Positions 36,377 to 44,000 of a stretch of DNA of 64,000 nt are shown here, piece by piece. How positions within the stretch are numbered: the stretch's first letter is position 1; the number at the start of each line of letters is the position of its first letter. The position numbers were made by a program, and so were the translations under genes. Below the pieces are notes generated by a model, which was not told where the DNA came from, searched no databases, and was given only the letters and a program-made list of their open reading frames with translations. Source of the DNA: Anaerovibrio sp. JC8 (GTDB taxonomy: Bacteria > Bacillota > Negativicutes > Selenomonadales > Selenomonadaceae); NCBI RefSeq assembly GCF_002100115.1, contig NZ_ANBM01000003.1, positions 186,001 through 250,000 of the forward strand. Direction: 5' to 3'.

Positions 36377-37342
36377 TTAATTGTCCAGATATTCTATATC
36401 AGGTGAAGCCCATTTTTTCCTTTCCTTCATCACAAGTTCCAAACCAACCTCAGCAGCCTTCCGATACCACATTAAAGCTTTTTCCTCGTCCTTGTTTTCT
36501 TCCCTTGCATACTCATTACCAAGGGCAAACATAGCATAACTATCTCCTGCATCAGCGGCCTTTTGATACCATTTCAGGGCTTCATTTTTATCCTGCTCAA
36601 CACCATGGGTCCCATGCTCAAAGGCGTAGCCCCGTCGTACCATGTCATATACGTTGTTTTCATTCGTTTGAACCAAAACATCCATAATAATTCCGTCCCA
36701 AAGTCCGCCGCCCCCTATCATCGCCCCACCAATCATAAAGGATGGCCCTATTGTAACCTTCTCTGCTACCTGGCGGTACAATCCCAAAGCTTTCGTCTTA
36801 TCCTGCGCAATGCCTTTTCCAGACTCATAGGAACGGGCCAACAAAAGAACAGCCTTCAGTTCCCCCTTATCAGCCTCTTGTTTAACATATTCCAATGTTG
36901 CACCCGTACTATACTTTTCATGAAATTCCAGCATAACTTTTTTTGCATACCTGTTTCCGTTATTGGCGGCATTTTGATACCACTTAATGGCTTCACCAAT
37001 ATCTTTTGTAACGCCGCTCCCCTCTACGTAGGCACTGCCTATGGTAAGGATTGCCTCCATATCTTCCGCCTCAGCAGCCTTCCGATACCACTCCATAGAT
37101 TTTTCCATTTGCTGAGCATTTGCATAATACTTCCCAATAGAACACATTTGTCCCGCACTCAAAGGCTCTGCTATTCTTTCCCTGAAAGCTTTCCGCAAAC
37201 GCTGAGATACACGTTTATCATCAATCCACAAATGATGCTTAAATTCACTGCTTTTTGGACAATTCCCCTCTGGTGGCCGACCCTTGGAACTGCGCCGCCG
37301 CTCACCACAAAAATAACAAATATATTTGTCTCCTTTCTTCAT
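36377..37342 (-). CDS. Sel1-repeat protein with N-terminal zinc-finger-like segment
   Basis: A 321-residue protein. The first 35 residues contain CYFCGERRRSS and GNCP followed by His residues, a probable small zinc-binding unit. At least four Sel1-like TPR repeats follow, with AMEWYRKAAE-type motifs: MEWYRKAAEAEDMEAI, AIKWYQNAANNGN, ALKWYQKAADAGDSYAM, ALMWYRKAAEVG. Sel1 repeats mediate protein-protein contacts. I start at the ATG at 37342 after GAGGTG; a frame extends to 37375. The repeat at about 205-245 is interrupted by a hydrophobic glycine-rich insert (FMIGGAMIGGGGLW). Confidence 0.75.
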   Translation of the reverse strand: MKKGDKYICYFCGERRRSSKGRPPEGNCPKSSEFKHHLWIDDKRVSQRLRKAFRERIAEPLSAGQMCSIGKYYANAQQMEKSMEWYRKAAEAEDMEAILTIGSAYVEGSGVTKDIGEAIKWYQNAANNGNRYAKKVMLEFHEKYSTGATLEYVKQEADKGELKAVLLLARSYESGKGIAQDKTKALGLYRQVAEKVTIGPSFMIGGAMIGGGGLWDGIIMDVLVQTNENNVYDMVRRGYAFEHGTHGVEQDKNEALKWYQKAADAGDSYAMFALGNEYAREENKDEEKALMWYRKAAEVGLELVMKERKKWASPDIEYLDN

Positions 37343-37353
37343 TGTTCCACACC

Positions 37354-37882
37354 TCACCAGCAATATTGATACCAAAAATATTTATTATCGTACACATTAT
37401 CATCCGGCGAACATTTCTTTAATTCATATTTTGCGAAATTCTCCAAAACGCCGTTATAAAACCCCACAGCCACATCCAAGCCATTGAAAGGTTGTTTATC
37501 ACCCCAGTGCCCTATATGTTTCCTCATAAATTCCTTTATATGTTTTTCAAAAATTCTAGTATTAAAATCAATCTTATGGGCATATATTTTATTATCTATT
37601 TCCTGGATTACGTGCATCTCACTCATCCCACCACCAAAATACTCAAACTCAATGGTCAATTTTCCGTAATCCTTGGTATTAAAAAAATGTTTTAAGTTTA
37701 TAAATCATCCAGTCATAATCATCAAGAAACAAGTGCGTGTACATTTCGTCACGAAAATCTGTATCACTTGAAAGCACAAAATGACTTAATTGATCATCAT
37801 AAGGAATAGGTTTTAAAGGTCTCCTGTTAATATCCCTTTTAAAATATTTCCTGTGTTGCTGTTTCCTACTGGTCCTACTCAA
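37354..37882 (-). pseudogene. Frameshifted paralogue of the neighbouring 139-residue unknown protein
   Basis: Two frames make up one gene. The first (37882-37679) ends DYDWMIYKLKTFF and stops; the second resumes one base later as NTKDYGKLTIEFEYFGGG (37680 on). Together they align with DNNWMHYKL...PTKVYGKIRLKFEY of the next gene upstream, and the C-terminal parts FEKHIKEFMRKHIGHWGD and FKKHIIKFMERHISSWDE also match. The break lies in a run of seven T (37681-37687), where six T would restore a protein of about 175 residues. A sequencing error or phase-variable tract is possible. Function unknown. Confidence 0.65.
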
Positions 37883-37926
37883 ATTTACGCACCTCCCCCC
37901 ATAGTGTTCATACTATTTCCAAATAA

Positions 37927-38346
37927 TCATGCCCAATCCCGCAGCAGTTTGGTATCAGGAGCTGTCACTACAGCATTATAGAACGCTACTATTTCTTTTT
38001 CTCCACTAAATGCATATTCCTCGTCCCAACTACTGATATGTCTCTCCATGAATTTAATAATATGTTTTTTGAACAGCTCTGCACTAAATTCAAAAACAGT
38101 TATATAGCGGGCATCATTGTATATAGGCTGTAATTTGGTAATTTCCATATGGCAGGTTTCACTGCCACAATATTCAAATTTCAGCCTTATTTTTCCATAA
38201 ACTTTGGTCGGTAAATCAGCAGTAAGCTTGTAGTGCATCCAATTATTGTCATCAAACACCAGTGTAGTGGCAAAAGGATCCCAATCATCAGGCCCGTATT
38301 CAAATGCAGAATATTCCTTATCAAAAACAATCGGTTTATAGTCCAT
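37927..38346 (-). CDS. Unknown protein, 139 residues, intact member of a local paralogous pair
   Basis: A soluble, acidic protein with no signal or membrane segment, rich in aromatic residues. Conserved with the frameshifted neighbour are DDNNWMHYKL, YGKIRLKFEYCG and FKKHIIKFMERHISSW. The tandem paralogy and small size resemble immunity-protein or accessory families, but no named family is recognised. The ATG at 38346 is used; a GTG at 38355 would overlap its own ribosome-binding site. It lies in a run of minus-strand unknowns between the YkvA-like and Sel1 genes. Confidence 0.6.
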   Translation of the reverse strand: MDYKPIVFDKEYSAFEYGPDDWDPFATTLVFDDNNWMHYKLTADLPTKVYGKIRLKFEYCGSETCHMEITKLQPIYNDARYITVFEFSAELFKKHIIKFMERHISSWDEEYAFSGEKEIVAFYNAVVTAPDTKLLRDWA

Positions 38347-38442
38347 ATCATTCACGCCTCGCCATTGACTTTTTATTATTACTTTAACAGCTCTAATAAA
38401 GCATAATTGGCACCCTAAGAGTTAAAATGTCACAACAATCTC

Positions 38443-38847
38443 TTATTCCTCATCCAGCTTTTCCAGAGCCTTAACACCGAATATATCCTTTATTTTTCCC
38501 CTGGCCTGAGCCTTAATATCATCATCAATATACATCTGGGCCAAAAGCAGGGCGATGCCAATGGCCGCAGCATCATCGGTATAACCAACGATTGGCGCAA
38601 AATCCGGAATAAAGTCAAACGGGGAAATCAAATATCCCAGAGCACCATAAATCCCGGTCTTGACCTTCATGGGACACTTTGGGGACTGGGCCACATAATA
38701 AAGCTGTAACGCCTTGTAAATCAGACCAATACCAATGGAGGCAACATTATCCTTTATCTTGGACCAAAGCCCCTCTTCCGAGTAATCCTCCACATAGTTT
38801 TCTACTTCAATATCGCTGAAATCAGCCTCAATAGTTTCATTATTCAT
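38443..38847 (-). CDS. YkvA-family (DUF1232) protein
   Basis: A 134-residue protein. The DUF1232 core spans about 55-110: PMKVKTGIYGALGYLISPFD, then FIPDFAPIVGYTDDAAAIGI and ALLLAQMYIDDDIK. The hydrophobic segments suggest a membrane-associated hairpin. The N-terminal 40 residues are acidic. Function of the family is unknown. AAGGAGGG precedes the ATG. Members often lie in stress or envelope gene neighbourhoods. Confidence 0.85.
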   Translation of the reverse strand: MNNETIEADFSDIEVENYVEDYSEEGLWSKIKDNVASIGIGLIYKALQLYYVAQSPKCPMKVKTGIYGALGYLISPFDFIPDFAPIVGYTDDAAAIGIALLLAQMYIDDDIKAQARGKIKDIFGVKALEKLDEE

Positions 38848-38934
38848 GATAAGTCCTCCCTTGTCAGCTACAGTTCTACAAAATCAGATACATTTCCTGC
38901 TTTAAAAATAGTACACGGAAATCAAGCTGAAAGG

Positions 38935-38970
38935 TTTCCCCCTGGCCCTTTGGGGACCAAGGGGGAATTT
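38935..38970 (-). terminator. Terminator-like hairpin after the 61-residue gene
   Basis: TTCCCCC pairs with GGGGGAA, extended by TGG/CCA. The following minus-strand sequence has only CCTTTC, so termination may be weak. Confidence 0.45.
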
Positions 38971-39003
38971 ATACTGCCTGATACCATTTTTCTACAACGT
39001 GAA

Positions 39004-39189
39004 CTATTTCTTATAACGTGGCTTTTGCTGCTCTTTCTGCTCCTCCTTAGATTGCGCAGCTTTTTTCTCAGTATCTGCCTCAAGCTTTTTCAGGTACTTC
39101 GACATATATCTGTTCATCCCAGATGTTTCCGCAGTAAATCCGTAGCCATCACAGGCTATGTCCCTAATATCAAACCCTCTGATAAACAT
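39004..39189 (-). CDS. Small basic unknown protein, 61 residues
   Basis: The protein starts MFIRGFDIRDIACDGYGFTAE and ends in a Lys/Glu/Gln-rich tail. The ATG at 39189 follows GGGAGCTGAG; a frame to 39210 is also open. It lies 26 bases after the 165-residue gene and is probably co-transcribed with it. No family is recognised. The long charged tail suggests a disordered C-terminus. Confidence 0.5.
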   Translation of the reverse strand: MFIRGFDIRDIACDGYGFTAETSGMNRYMSKYLKKLEADTEKKAAQSKEEQKEQQKPRYKK

Positions 39190-39215
39190 ACATCTCAGCT
39201 CCCTTATCAAAAGTA

Positions 39216-39713
39216 TTATGACGGTCTTACAGCCGTTCTGGTTGTGCCGTCAGGTAATTCCATTCTAATGACATTTTCATCCTCCCCTGCCGACTTGCCA
39301 TTATCCAAGTCCTTAAGAAGCTTTTCCAAAGTGCTCCTGTACTTTGTCAGCGGATCAGAGCCGCCCAATTCATCATCCTCATCCTCCTTGGTCGTCGCCT
39401 TGAGGTCAGTAATAATCTTGTCCCCGCTCCGCTCAAGAGCAGCCTGAAGCTTCTGGATAGATGACTTTACTTCCTCATAAACCTTTTCCCGCTGTTCATC
39501 AGTAGTACACTCAGCTATGGCCCACTTTGCTTCATCCCGGATTTTTTCCATCAGTGCCTCAATTCTTTCTGCAGTGGTGGGCTCCCGCCTGGAATCCCTT
39601 GGAACTCTAAAAAGATCATCATCAAACTTCCCCTCAGACTCCAGCCATGCTGCAAGAGCCAGTCCTGCAATACCGCCTACACCCAACAACAAACCGTTTT
39701 TCCACCAACTCAT
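39216..39713 (-). CDS. Membrane-anchored coiled-coil protein, 165 residues
   Basis: The N-terminal segment MSWWKNGLLLGVGGIAGLALAAWL forms a single membrane helix when read in two parts. About 130 charged, helical residues follow, with long coiled-coil potential (AERIEALMEKIRDEAKWAI, VYEEVKSSIQKLQAALE). Topology is probably N-out or N-in with a cytosolic tail. Function unknown. The promoter, ribosome-binding site and first 15 codons are duplicated at 53083-53232, where the gene is truncated after 20 residues. GGAGGAATT precedes the ATG. Confidence 0.7.
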   Translation of the reverse strand: MSWWKNGLLLGVGGIAGLALAAWLESEGKFDDDLFRVPRDSRREPTTAERIEALMEKIRDEAKWAIAECTTDEQREKVYEEVKSSIQKLQAALERSGDKIITDLKATTKEDEDDELGGSDPLTKYRSTLEKLLKDLDNGKSAGEDENVIRMELPDGTTRTAVRPS

Positions 39714-39812
39714 AATTAATTCCTCCTTTGATTTTTCGTAAATGAGTTTCTTTAGGATGACTTAATTATAAAATAAGAAAAATGCGAAAAGGTTGCCGCC
39801 CCGGCAACCTTT
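39663..39812. repeat. Left copy of a roughly 150-bp duplicated segment
   Basis: This stretch (first codons of the 165-residue gene, its upstream region and the GGTTGCC terminator hairpin) matches 53083-53232 in the same orientation with only scattered differences, close to 88 percent by eye. It marks one side of the segment holding the signalling core. Confidence 0.85.
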
Positions 39813-39813
39813 G
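39786..39813 (-). terminator. Terminator of the kinase-to-NERD transcript (GGTTGCC type)
   Basis: AAAGGTTGCCG pairs with CGGCAACCTTT, then TTCGCATTTTTC on the minus strand. Hairpins of the same sequence type occur at 51393 and 53206. Confidence 0.8.
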
Positions 39814-39821
39814 AATTATTT

Positions 39822-39986
39822 TTAATATACTTTTACCTTCTCTTTCAAAGCACAGCTGGCACACAAATACTCAAAATGTCCATGCCCAGTTATATTGGAA
39901 ATATAAACCTTCTCCACATGATCCTCAGAGCCACATTTTTCGCATTTCTTCTCATCGGACAGTACCTTCTTCAGTTTTTCCAGCAT
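39822..39986 (-). CDS. Small zinc-ribbon-like protein, 54 residues
   Basis: The protein has two CxxC pairs, CEKCGSEDH and CASC, with HGHFEYL between them, so it should bind one zinc ion. The ATG at 39986 is chosen because GGGGAGG lies just upstream; a frame to 40013 overlaps the NERD-helicase stop. It follows that gene by 16 bases and precedes a terminator, so it ends the operon. It may be an accessory subunit of the helicase; this is inference from position only. Confidence 0.6.
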   Translation of the reverse strand: MLEKLKKVLSDEKKCEKCGSEDHVEKVYISNITGHGHFEYLCASCALKEKVKVY

Positions 39987-40002
39987 AGACCTCCCCCCTC
40001 GT

Positions 40003-41619
40003 TTAATCCTCATCGTCCATTATGGCTAACTGCAAATAAGTATTGGCTCTGGAACAGCCCACATACATAATTCTTTGCTGCAACGAATTTTCAATCCTGC
40101 TCTTTTTGGCATCAATAAGCAGAACTGCCTTGGCCTCCAGGCCTTTAAATTTCCTCACAGATGTAAACCACACTGTATCCTTTGCCCGAATTTCAGACAC
40201 AGGCAATCCGCCCAGCTTATACGTCTTTAAAAGGCTCTTTTTTACGCTATCTACTGTCAGAATTACAAAATCATCAGTATTGATACCTTCTTCCCGCATT
40301 TCACGAACAAATTTATCGGCAATACCAGCGAGCTGTTTTTCATCCTTGTAGTAATCTGTACGTGGTTCCAGCCCGTGTACCTCATTAACATAGCTATTTA
40401 GCTTTAAGCCAATAATTTCACCAGCCAGCCTGCCAATCTCGGCAGTATTACGGCAATTTTTATATAGCACCAATCGGCACTCTGCATTCTTATCAAGCCA
40501 TTCTGGCTTATTCCGCTGCATTATATATTGATTGCGGTCATAGAACACGTAAAAGATACCATCATTTACTTCGGCCAGAAAGGCCAAATGCTCCAATATC
40601 TGGTCACTGACATCCTGCCCCTCGTCCACCACGATGTTTGGATACGGCCATTTTTCATCATCATACTCTTTGGCAAAAAACTCCTCAAATGCCGGAATCA
40701 CTTCATTTATAGCCAGTGAAGTATCTTCCATAAGCTCCTCTGCCAGGGTACGAACATTGTGAAAAGTAATATGCTCATGGTCATAATCACTGTTTCGCAG
40801 ATGGTTAAACAGGAATTCGTTGAAGCACAAATAAAGTACATTTTTCCCCTGCTCCGCCAGCATCTTGGCTTTTTGCACCGCCAAAAGGGTTTTGCCCGTG
40901 CCCGCAGGACCATGGATAGCCGCCATAGGCTGTTCCTGCAAAAAATGTAAAACAGCCCCCTGCCGGCTTGTCATCTGGATATATGATTCCTTTTCATCTC
41001 TTGCATAACTGGAAATAGACTCCACAATCTCAAATTTCGGCATGAGAAACTTAACTATCTCTTTAAATTCCCCCTGATTAAGTTCCTGACGCTTATTCAT
41101 ATTATCCTGCCAAAACTCAAAGGCCCTGTCCAATGCCTTTTCCGGATAGTCCAATGCGGACTCATCCAGCAATATGTCAGGGGTAACCTCCGGCGGCAGT
41201 GGCACACTGCTGGAAAAATGGGCTGATGTAAACCACACCGCCCGTCCAATCATATAATCACGAAATCTGGTACCAAATTTCCCACGTAAGAGATTGTGGA
41301 CTTTGTGCTGACTCTCAGCCGCCTGCCCTAGGGGATCAATTACCTTCTCCTCCCCGGTAAGACGATTTGTCTGTATCCACTGTCCATCACGGAAGGATAT
41401 TCCCCCGGCCTTGACCTCAATGGACAATATGCCCTTTCGTGGATGCAGCACAAGAAAATCCGCTTCCCCCTCACTGCGGTACTGCTGGCTTGTCCCCAAC
41501 CAACGATAGGAATAAAACACCGTGTAATCGTTGTTAAGGGTGCTAAGAGCCTCATAAACCAGCTTCTCGCCCTGACTGTTATGAAAATCTTGTACTACAG
41601 ATGGGTACATTTTTGCCAT
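40003..41619 (-). CDS. NERD nuclease-like domain fused to a superfamily 1 helicase
   Basis: A 538-residue protein. Residues about 10-120 form a NERD domain with the PD-(D/E)xK-like GEADFLVLHPRKGILSIEVKAG (read as ADF...EVK). The helicase has Walker A HGPAGTGKTLLAVQKAKML, motif II NIVVDEGQDVSD and the UvrD-like C-terminal motifs RKFKGLEAKAVLLID and RIMYVGCSRA. Similar fusions are found in defence and stress islands. The ATG at 41619 follows GGAGAAAA. Base composition is less AT-rich than in the genes upstream, so it may have a separate history from the signalling core. Confidence 0.85.
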   Translation of the reverse strand: MAKMYPSVVQDFHNSQGEKLVYEALSTLNNDYTVFYSYRWLGTSQQYRSEGEADFLVLHPRKGILSIEVKAGGISFRDGQWIQTNRLTGEEKVIDPLGQAAESQHKVHNLLRGKFGTRFRDYMIGRAVWFTSAHFSSSVPLPPEVTPDILLDESALDYPEKALDRAFEFWQDNMNKRQELNQGEFKEIVKFLMPKFEIVESISSYARDEKESYIQMTSRQGAVLHFLQEQPMAAIHGPAGTGKTLLAVQKAKMLAEQGKNVLYLCFNEFLFNHLRNSDYDHEHITFHNVRTLAEELMEDTSLAINEVIPAFEEFFAKEYDDEKWPYPNIVVDEGQDVSDQILEHLAFLAEVNDGIFYVFYDRNQYIMQRNKPEWLDKNAECRLVLYKNCRNTAEIGRLAGEIIGLKLNSYVNEVHGLEPRTDYYKDEKQLAGIADKFVREMREEGINTDDFVILTVDSVKKSLLKTYKLGGLPVSEIRAKDTVWFTSVRKFKGLEAKAVLLIDAKKSRIENSLQQRIMYVGCSRANTYLQLAIMDDED

Positions 41620-41764
41620 GATTTTTCTCCAAATAACAATCTTAAAGTACCCCAAGCTCCCATTGAATCGCACACAGAAATTAGCTAAACAAATTTAATA
41701 GCTCATATTTTTATCCGCCGATAAGTTGCTAAAACGCAACCACACGTAAATACTTGGGGATGCC

Positions 41765-42322
41765 TTACAAATCTTCCAAAGCCTTTTCGTATTGAGATAT
41801 ATGATTATCAATTACTTTATTTATTGATTCTATTTGGGTTTTAAAATTAGTATCGCGATTATTAATACGCAGTTGTTCAATCCCATCGTTAATATTTTTT
41901 AATTCTTGCATAACATAATTGGTACTCCATTTTAGTGATTCAGAAAATAAAAAATCATTTACAAACTTTTCATTACATAATCTTTGATTATAATACATTA
42001 TTTTCTTTATATTATTAATCATAAACATTAACATTTCTATACATTGTATATCATTTTGTATTTTAGCCATAATTGCATAATAACTCTGAATTGTAATGGG
42101 TGCCATTCCTATTAGTAATGAATTGAATGGTCCCATCGGTGGTTTTGCCTTAGCTTGATCTTTAAGTCGCATCATAAATTCATATTTTTTATTATTTAAC
42201 ATATTTATACATTGGTCCAGAAATTCACTATCATAAAACCCCCTTATTATAGATAGGGCGTCTACACTTTTAATATTCTTTGATAGCCGCAAATTTTCTT
42301 TATCCAGTCTTATATTATTCAT
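41765..42322 (-). CDS. Unknown helical protein, 185 residues
   Basis: An AT-rich gene for an almost wholly helical protein with coiled-coil-like ends and a hydrophobic centre (GPFNSLLIGMAPITIQSYY, IEMLMFMINNIKKIMYY). The ATG at 42322 follows AAGGTGG; a GTG-initiated frame reaches 42370. No family is recognised. It is the last gene of the AT-rich cassette before the NERD-helicase. The Met-rich centre could be a membrane-associating or oligomerisation helix. Confidence 0.55.
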   Translation of the reverse strand: MNNIRLDKENLRLSKNIKSVDALSIIRGFYDSEFLDQCINMLNNKKYEFMMRLKDQAKAKPPMGPFNSLLIGMAPITIQSYYAIMAKIQNDIQCIEMLMFMINNIKKIMYYNQRLCNEKFVNDFLFSESLKWSTNYVMQELKNINDGIEQLRINNRDTNFKTQIESINKVIDNHISQYEKALEDL

Positions 42323-42379
42323 ATCTATATCCACCTTGTAATAACGAAAATAGGGGGGTGTCACGTCCACAGCATGGCT

Positions 42380-42607
42380 TCACTTATAATCATCATCAGC
42401 ATCCATTGCAGCAAACTCCGCAGCTAATTCAGGATCAATTGCAGCTACTTGAGCATCAAATTCAGCTAGTCGCAATTTAGCGTATTCAGCTATCTGATGA
42501 TCTATCTGATGATCTATCTGATGCTTAATTTTGTCTGGCAATGAGACAGTATTTTTAGCTAATTGCCTAAGGAATTCTTTATTCCTCTCATATATTGATA
42601 TTAGCAT
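42380..42607 (-). CDS. Small coiled-coil protein containing HQID repeats, 75 residues
   Basis: Begins MLISIYERNKEFLRQLAKNT and contains HQIDHQIDHQIAEY encoded by a 12-bp tandem repeat. It then becomes Ala/Glu/Asp-rich (LAEFDAQVAAIDPELAAEF), resembling the C-terminal Ala-Glu helix of the upstream protein. Two starts are possible (42607 or 42628); both overlap the upstream gene. Repeats and overlap suggest that the frame evolves by slippage. Function unknown. Confidence 0.5.
   Translation of the reverse strand: MLISIYERNKEFLRQLAKNTVSLPDKIKHQIDHQIDHQIAEYAKLRLAEFDAQVAAIDPELAAEFAAMDADDDYK
42491..42526. repeat. 12-bp tandem repeat inside the HQID gene
   Basis: TATCTGATGATC is present at 42491 and 42503 exactly, and at 42515 with changes in the last three bases. 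The unit is a multiple of three, so copy-number change would add or remove four residues without breaking the frame. Confidence 0.85.
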
Positions 42608-43262
42608 CGATATCAGGTTCAACCCCATGCCTTTTTCTTGCTTCTTCTCTTATTCTACGTCTTCCATCTGCACCTAATCGCTGACTGTCTTTTAATAAAT
42701 TTTCAAAAGATATTGGTCTATCTGGGTATTGCCTATTATGTTCAGCTATTTGCTCTGCTAGCTGAGCATCTATTTCAGCCAATTTAGCGGTGCGTTGAGC
42801 TTCAAATTCAGCTTCTTGAGCATCGATATCAGCTAACATCAAGTCACATATATCTGTCAGACTCATTTCCGTTGCATCCAAAATATACTCATATGTATTA
42901 TTAATATACGCATCATAAAAATATTTGAACACACGCAATTTACTACGCTCATCTTCATCTAAAGACCCCATGTTATATCTTTTGGCCTTCTCTATCACGT
43001 CCTCAAGTAACTCAGATTCTGTGGAACCCTTTTCATAAATCAAAAAAGTACCATCGCGTGTGGTCAGTTTCAAAAACACTACATCTATAAATCCAACAAG
43101 TTGACCTGTAGGACTATATGGTACATTCAATGTCATGCTTTCAGAATTGATAACATCTCTCTCATCAATCACATGATTCTCCAGCCTAATCAATGTATTT
43201 ACCCCCTCATATGCTCCATCTAAATTATGACTAATAATATAATCAATATTATAAAATACCAA
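42588..43262 (-). CDS. Unknown protein with Ala/Glu-rich helix, up to 224 residues
   Basis: The N-terminal 130 residues are mixed alpha/beta (PYSPTGQLVGFIDVVFLKLT, DGTFLIYEKGS). A long charged helix follows (DAQEAEFEAQRTAKLAEIDA) and then a basic tail (GADGRRRIREEARKRHG). The start is uncertain: the frame opens with TTG at 43262 without a good ribosome-binding site, while a TTG about 24 codons later has GAGGGGG upstream. No family is recognised. It lies between the hydrophobic-N-terminus gene and the HQID gene in the AT-rich core. Confidence 0.5.
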   Translation of the reverse strand: MVFYNIDYIISHNLDGAYEGVNTLIRLENHVIDERDVINSESMTLNVPYSPTGQLVGFIDVVFLKLTTRDGTFLIYEKGSTESELLEDVIEKAKRYNMGSLDEDERSKLRVFKYFYDAYINNTYEYILDATEMSLTDICDLMLADIDAQEAEFEAQRTAKLAEIDAQLAEQIAEHNRQYPDRPISFENLLKDSQRLGADGRRRIREEARKRHGVEPDIDANINI

Positions 43263-43277
43263 CTATTTACAATCATA

Positions 43278-43985
43278 TTATGGTTCCACTGCATCCACTG
43301 TCTTGTTATACTCCTGCTTCATCGATACAATTTCCCTATTAATTACTTCATCCGTTGCCTCAGGATTCATCTCTTGTAATGCTTCCTTTACGCTAGCACT
43401 GACAGCTGTAATTTTATCAACACTCAATTCGTTCCCCATATAATCAGCAAAATCCTTGGTTGATTCTATTTTATTCTTCTCAAAAGACTCAATTATCTTT
43501 GCAGCCTGTTCATAATTGATAGCTGTTTTATGAACAGCTGCAATAAAATCTGGCGTTACAGCCACATGATATTTTTCATCGATATTTTTTATCAAAATGC
43601 CAGTACCTATAGCAGATGCAGCAATCTTTTCGGTTTCACTCATCTTATCAAACTTTTCCTTATCTAAAGGAACAGTTCTAAGATAGCCTAAATACTCTTC
43701 TGTACTTTCATTGGGACGTTGCGGTCTTGTCCCCTCCTGCATCGTCTTAGCACCTATTTCTTCAGTCTTCTCATCTTCTGTACATAACCCAAAAACTCTT
43801 GAAATTCCTGTAATAATATCTGAAGCAATCTGGACAACTTTCGCTATATTCTCTATGGTTAACAATTTTGGCAGTGTTGTAACCACCGTTTTTGCCACAT
43901 TGGCTAATACCGGACCAATAGTAGAAGAAACTGCTGAAATTACTGATGTTACTGCACTCGCAATAGCTGTAAAAATACCAAACAT
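43278..43985 (-). CDS. Unknown protein with strongly hydrophobic N-terminus, 235 residues
   Basis: The first 65 residues are Ala/Val/Ser/Ile-rich and amphipathic to hydrophobic (MFGIFTAIASAVTSVISAVS, TIGPVLANVAKTVVTTL). They look like membrane-inserting helices rather than a classical signal peptide. The rest (70-235) is soluble, acidic and helical (TEKIAASAIGTGILIKNID, NYEQAAKIIESFEKNKI). This design resembles pore-forming or membrane-targeting effectors but matches no family I can name. AGGAG precedes the ATG, and the gene follows the HerA gene by 15 bp, so they are very likely one transcript. Confidence 0.6.
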   Translation of the reverse strand: MFGIFTAIASAVTSVISAVSSTIGPVLANVAKTVVTTLPKLLTIENIAKVVQIASDIITGISRVFGLCTEDEKTEEIGAKTMQEGTRPQRPNESTEEYLGYLRTVPLDKEKFDKMSETEKIAASAIGTGILIKNIDEKYHVAVTPDFIAAVHKTAINYEQAAKIIESFEKNKIESTKDFADYMGNELSVDKITAVSASVKEALQEMNPEATDEVINREIVSMKQEYNKTVDAVEP

Positions 43986-44000
43986 GTTAAAACACTCCTT

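Noticed and set aside
42491-42526. CRISPR array
   Set aside because: The repeat is 12 bp without spacers and lies inside a reading frame; no CRISPR array occurs anywhere in the window.
42588-43262. PD-(D/E)xK nuclease in the 224-residue protein
   Set aside because: The IDVV...IYEKG segment has Glu and Lys adjacent, not in the ExK spacing, and no other motif supports a nuclease.
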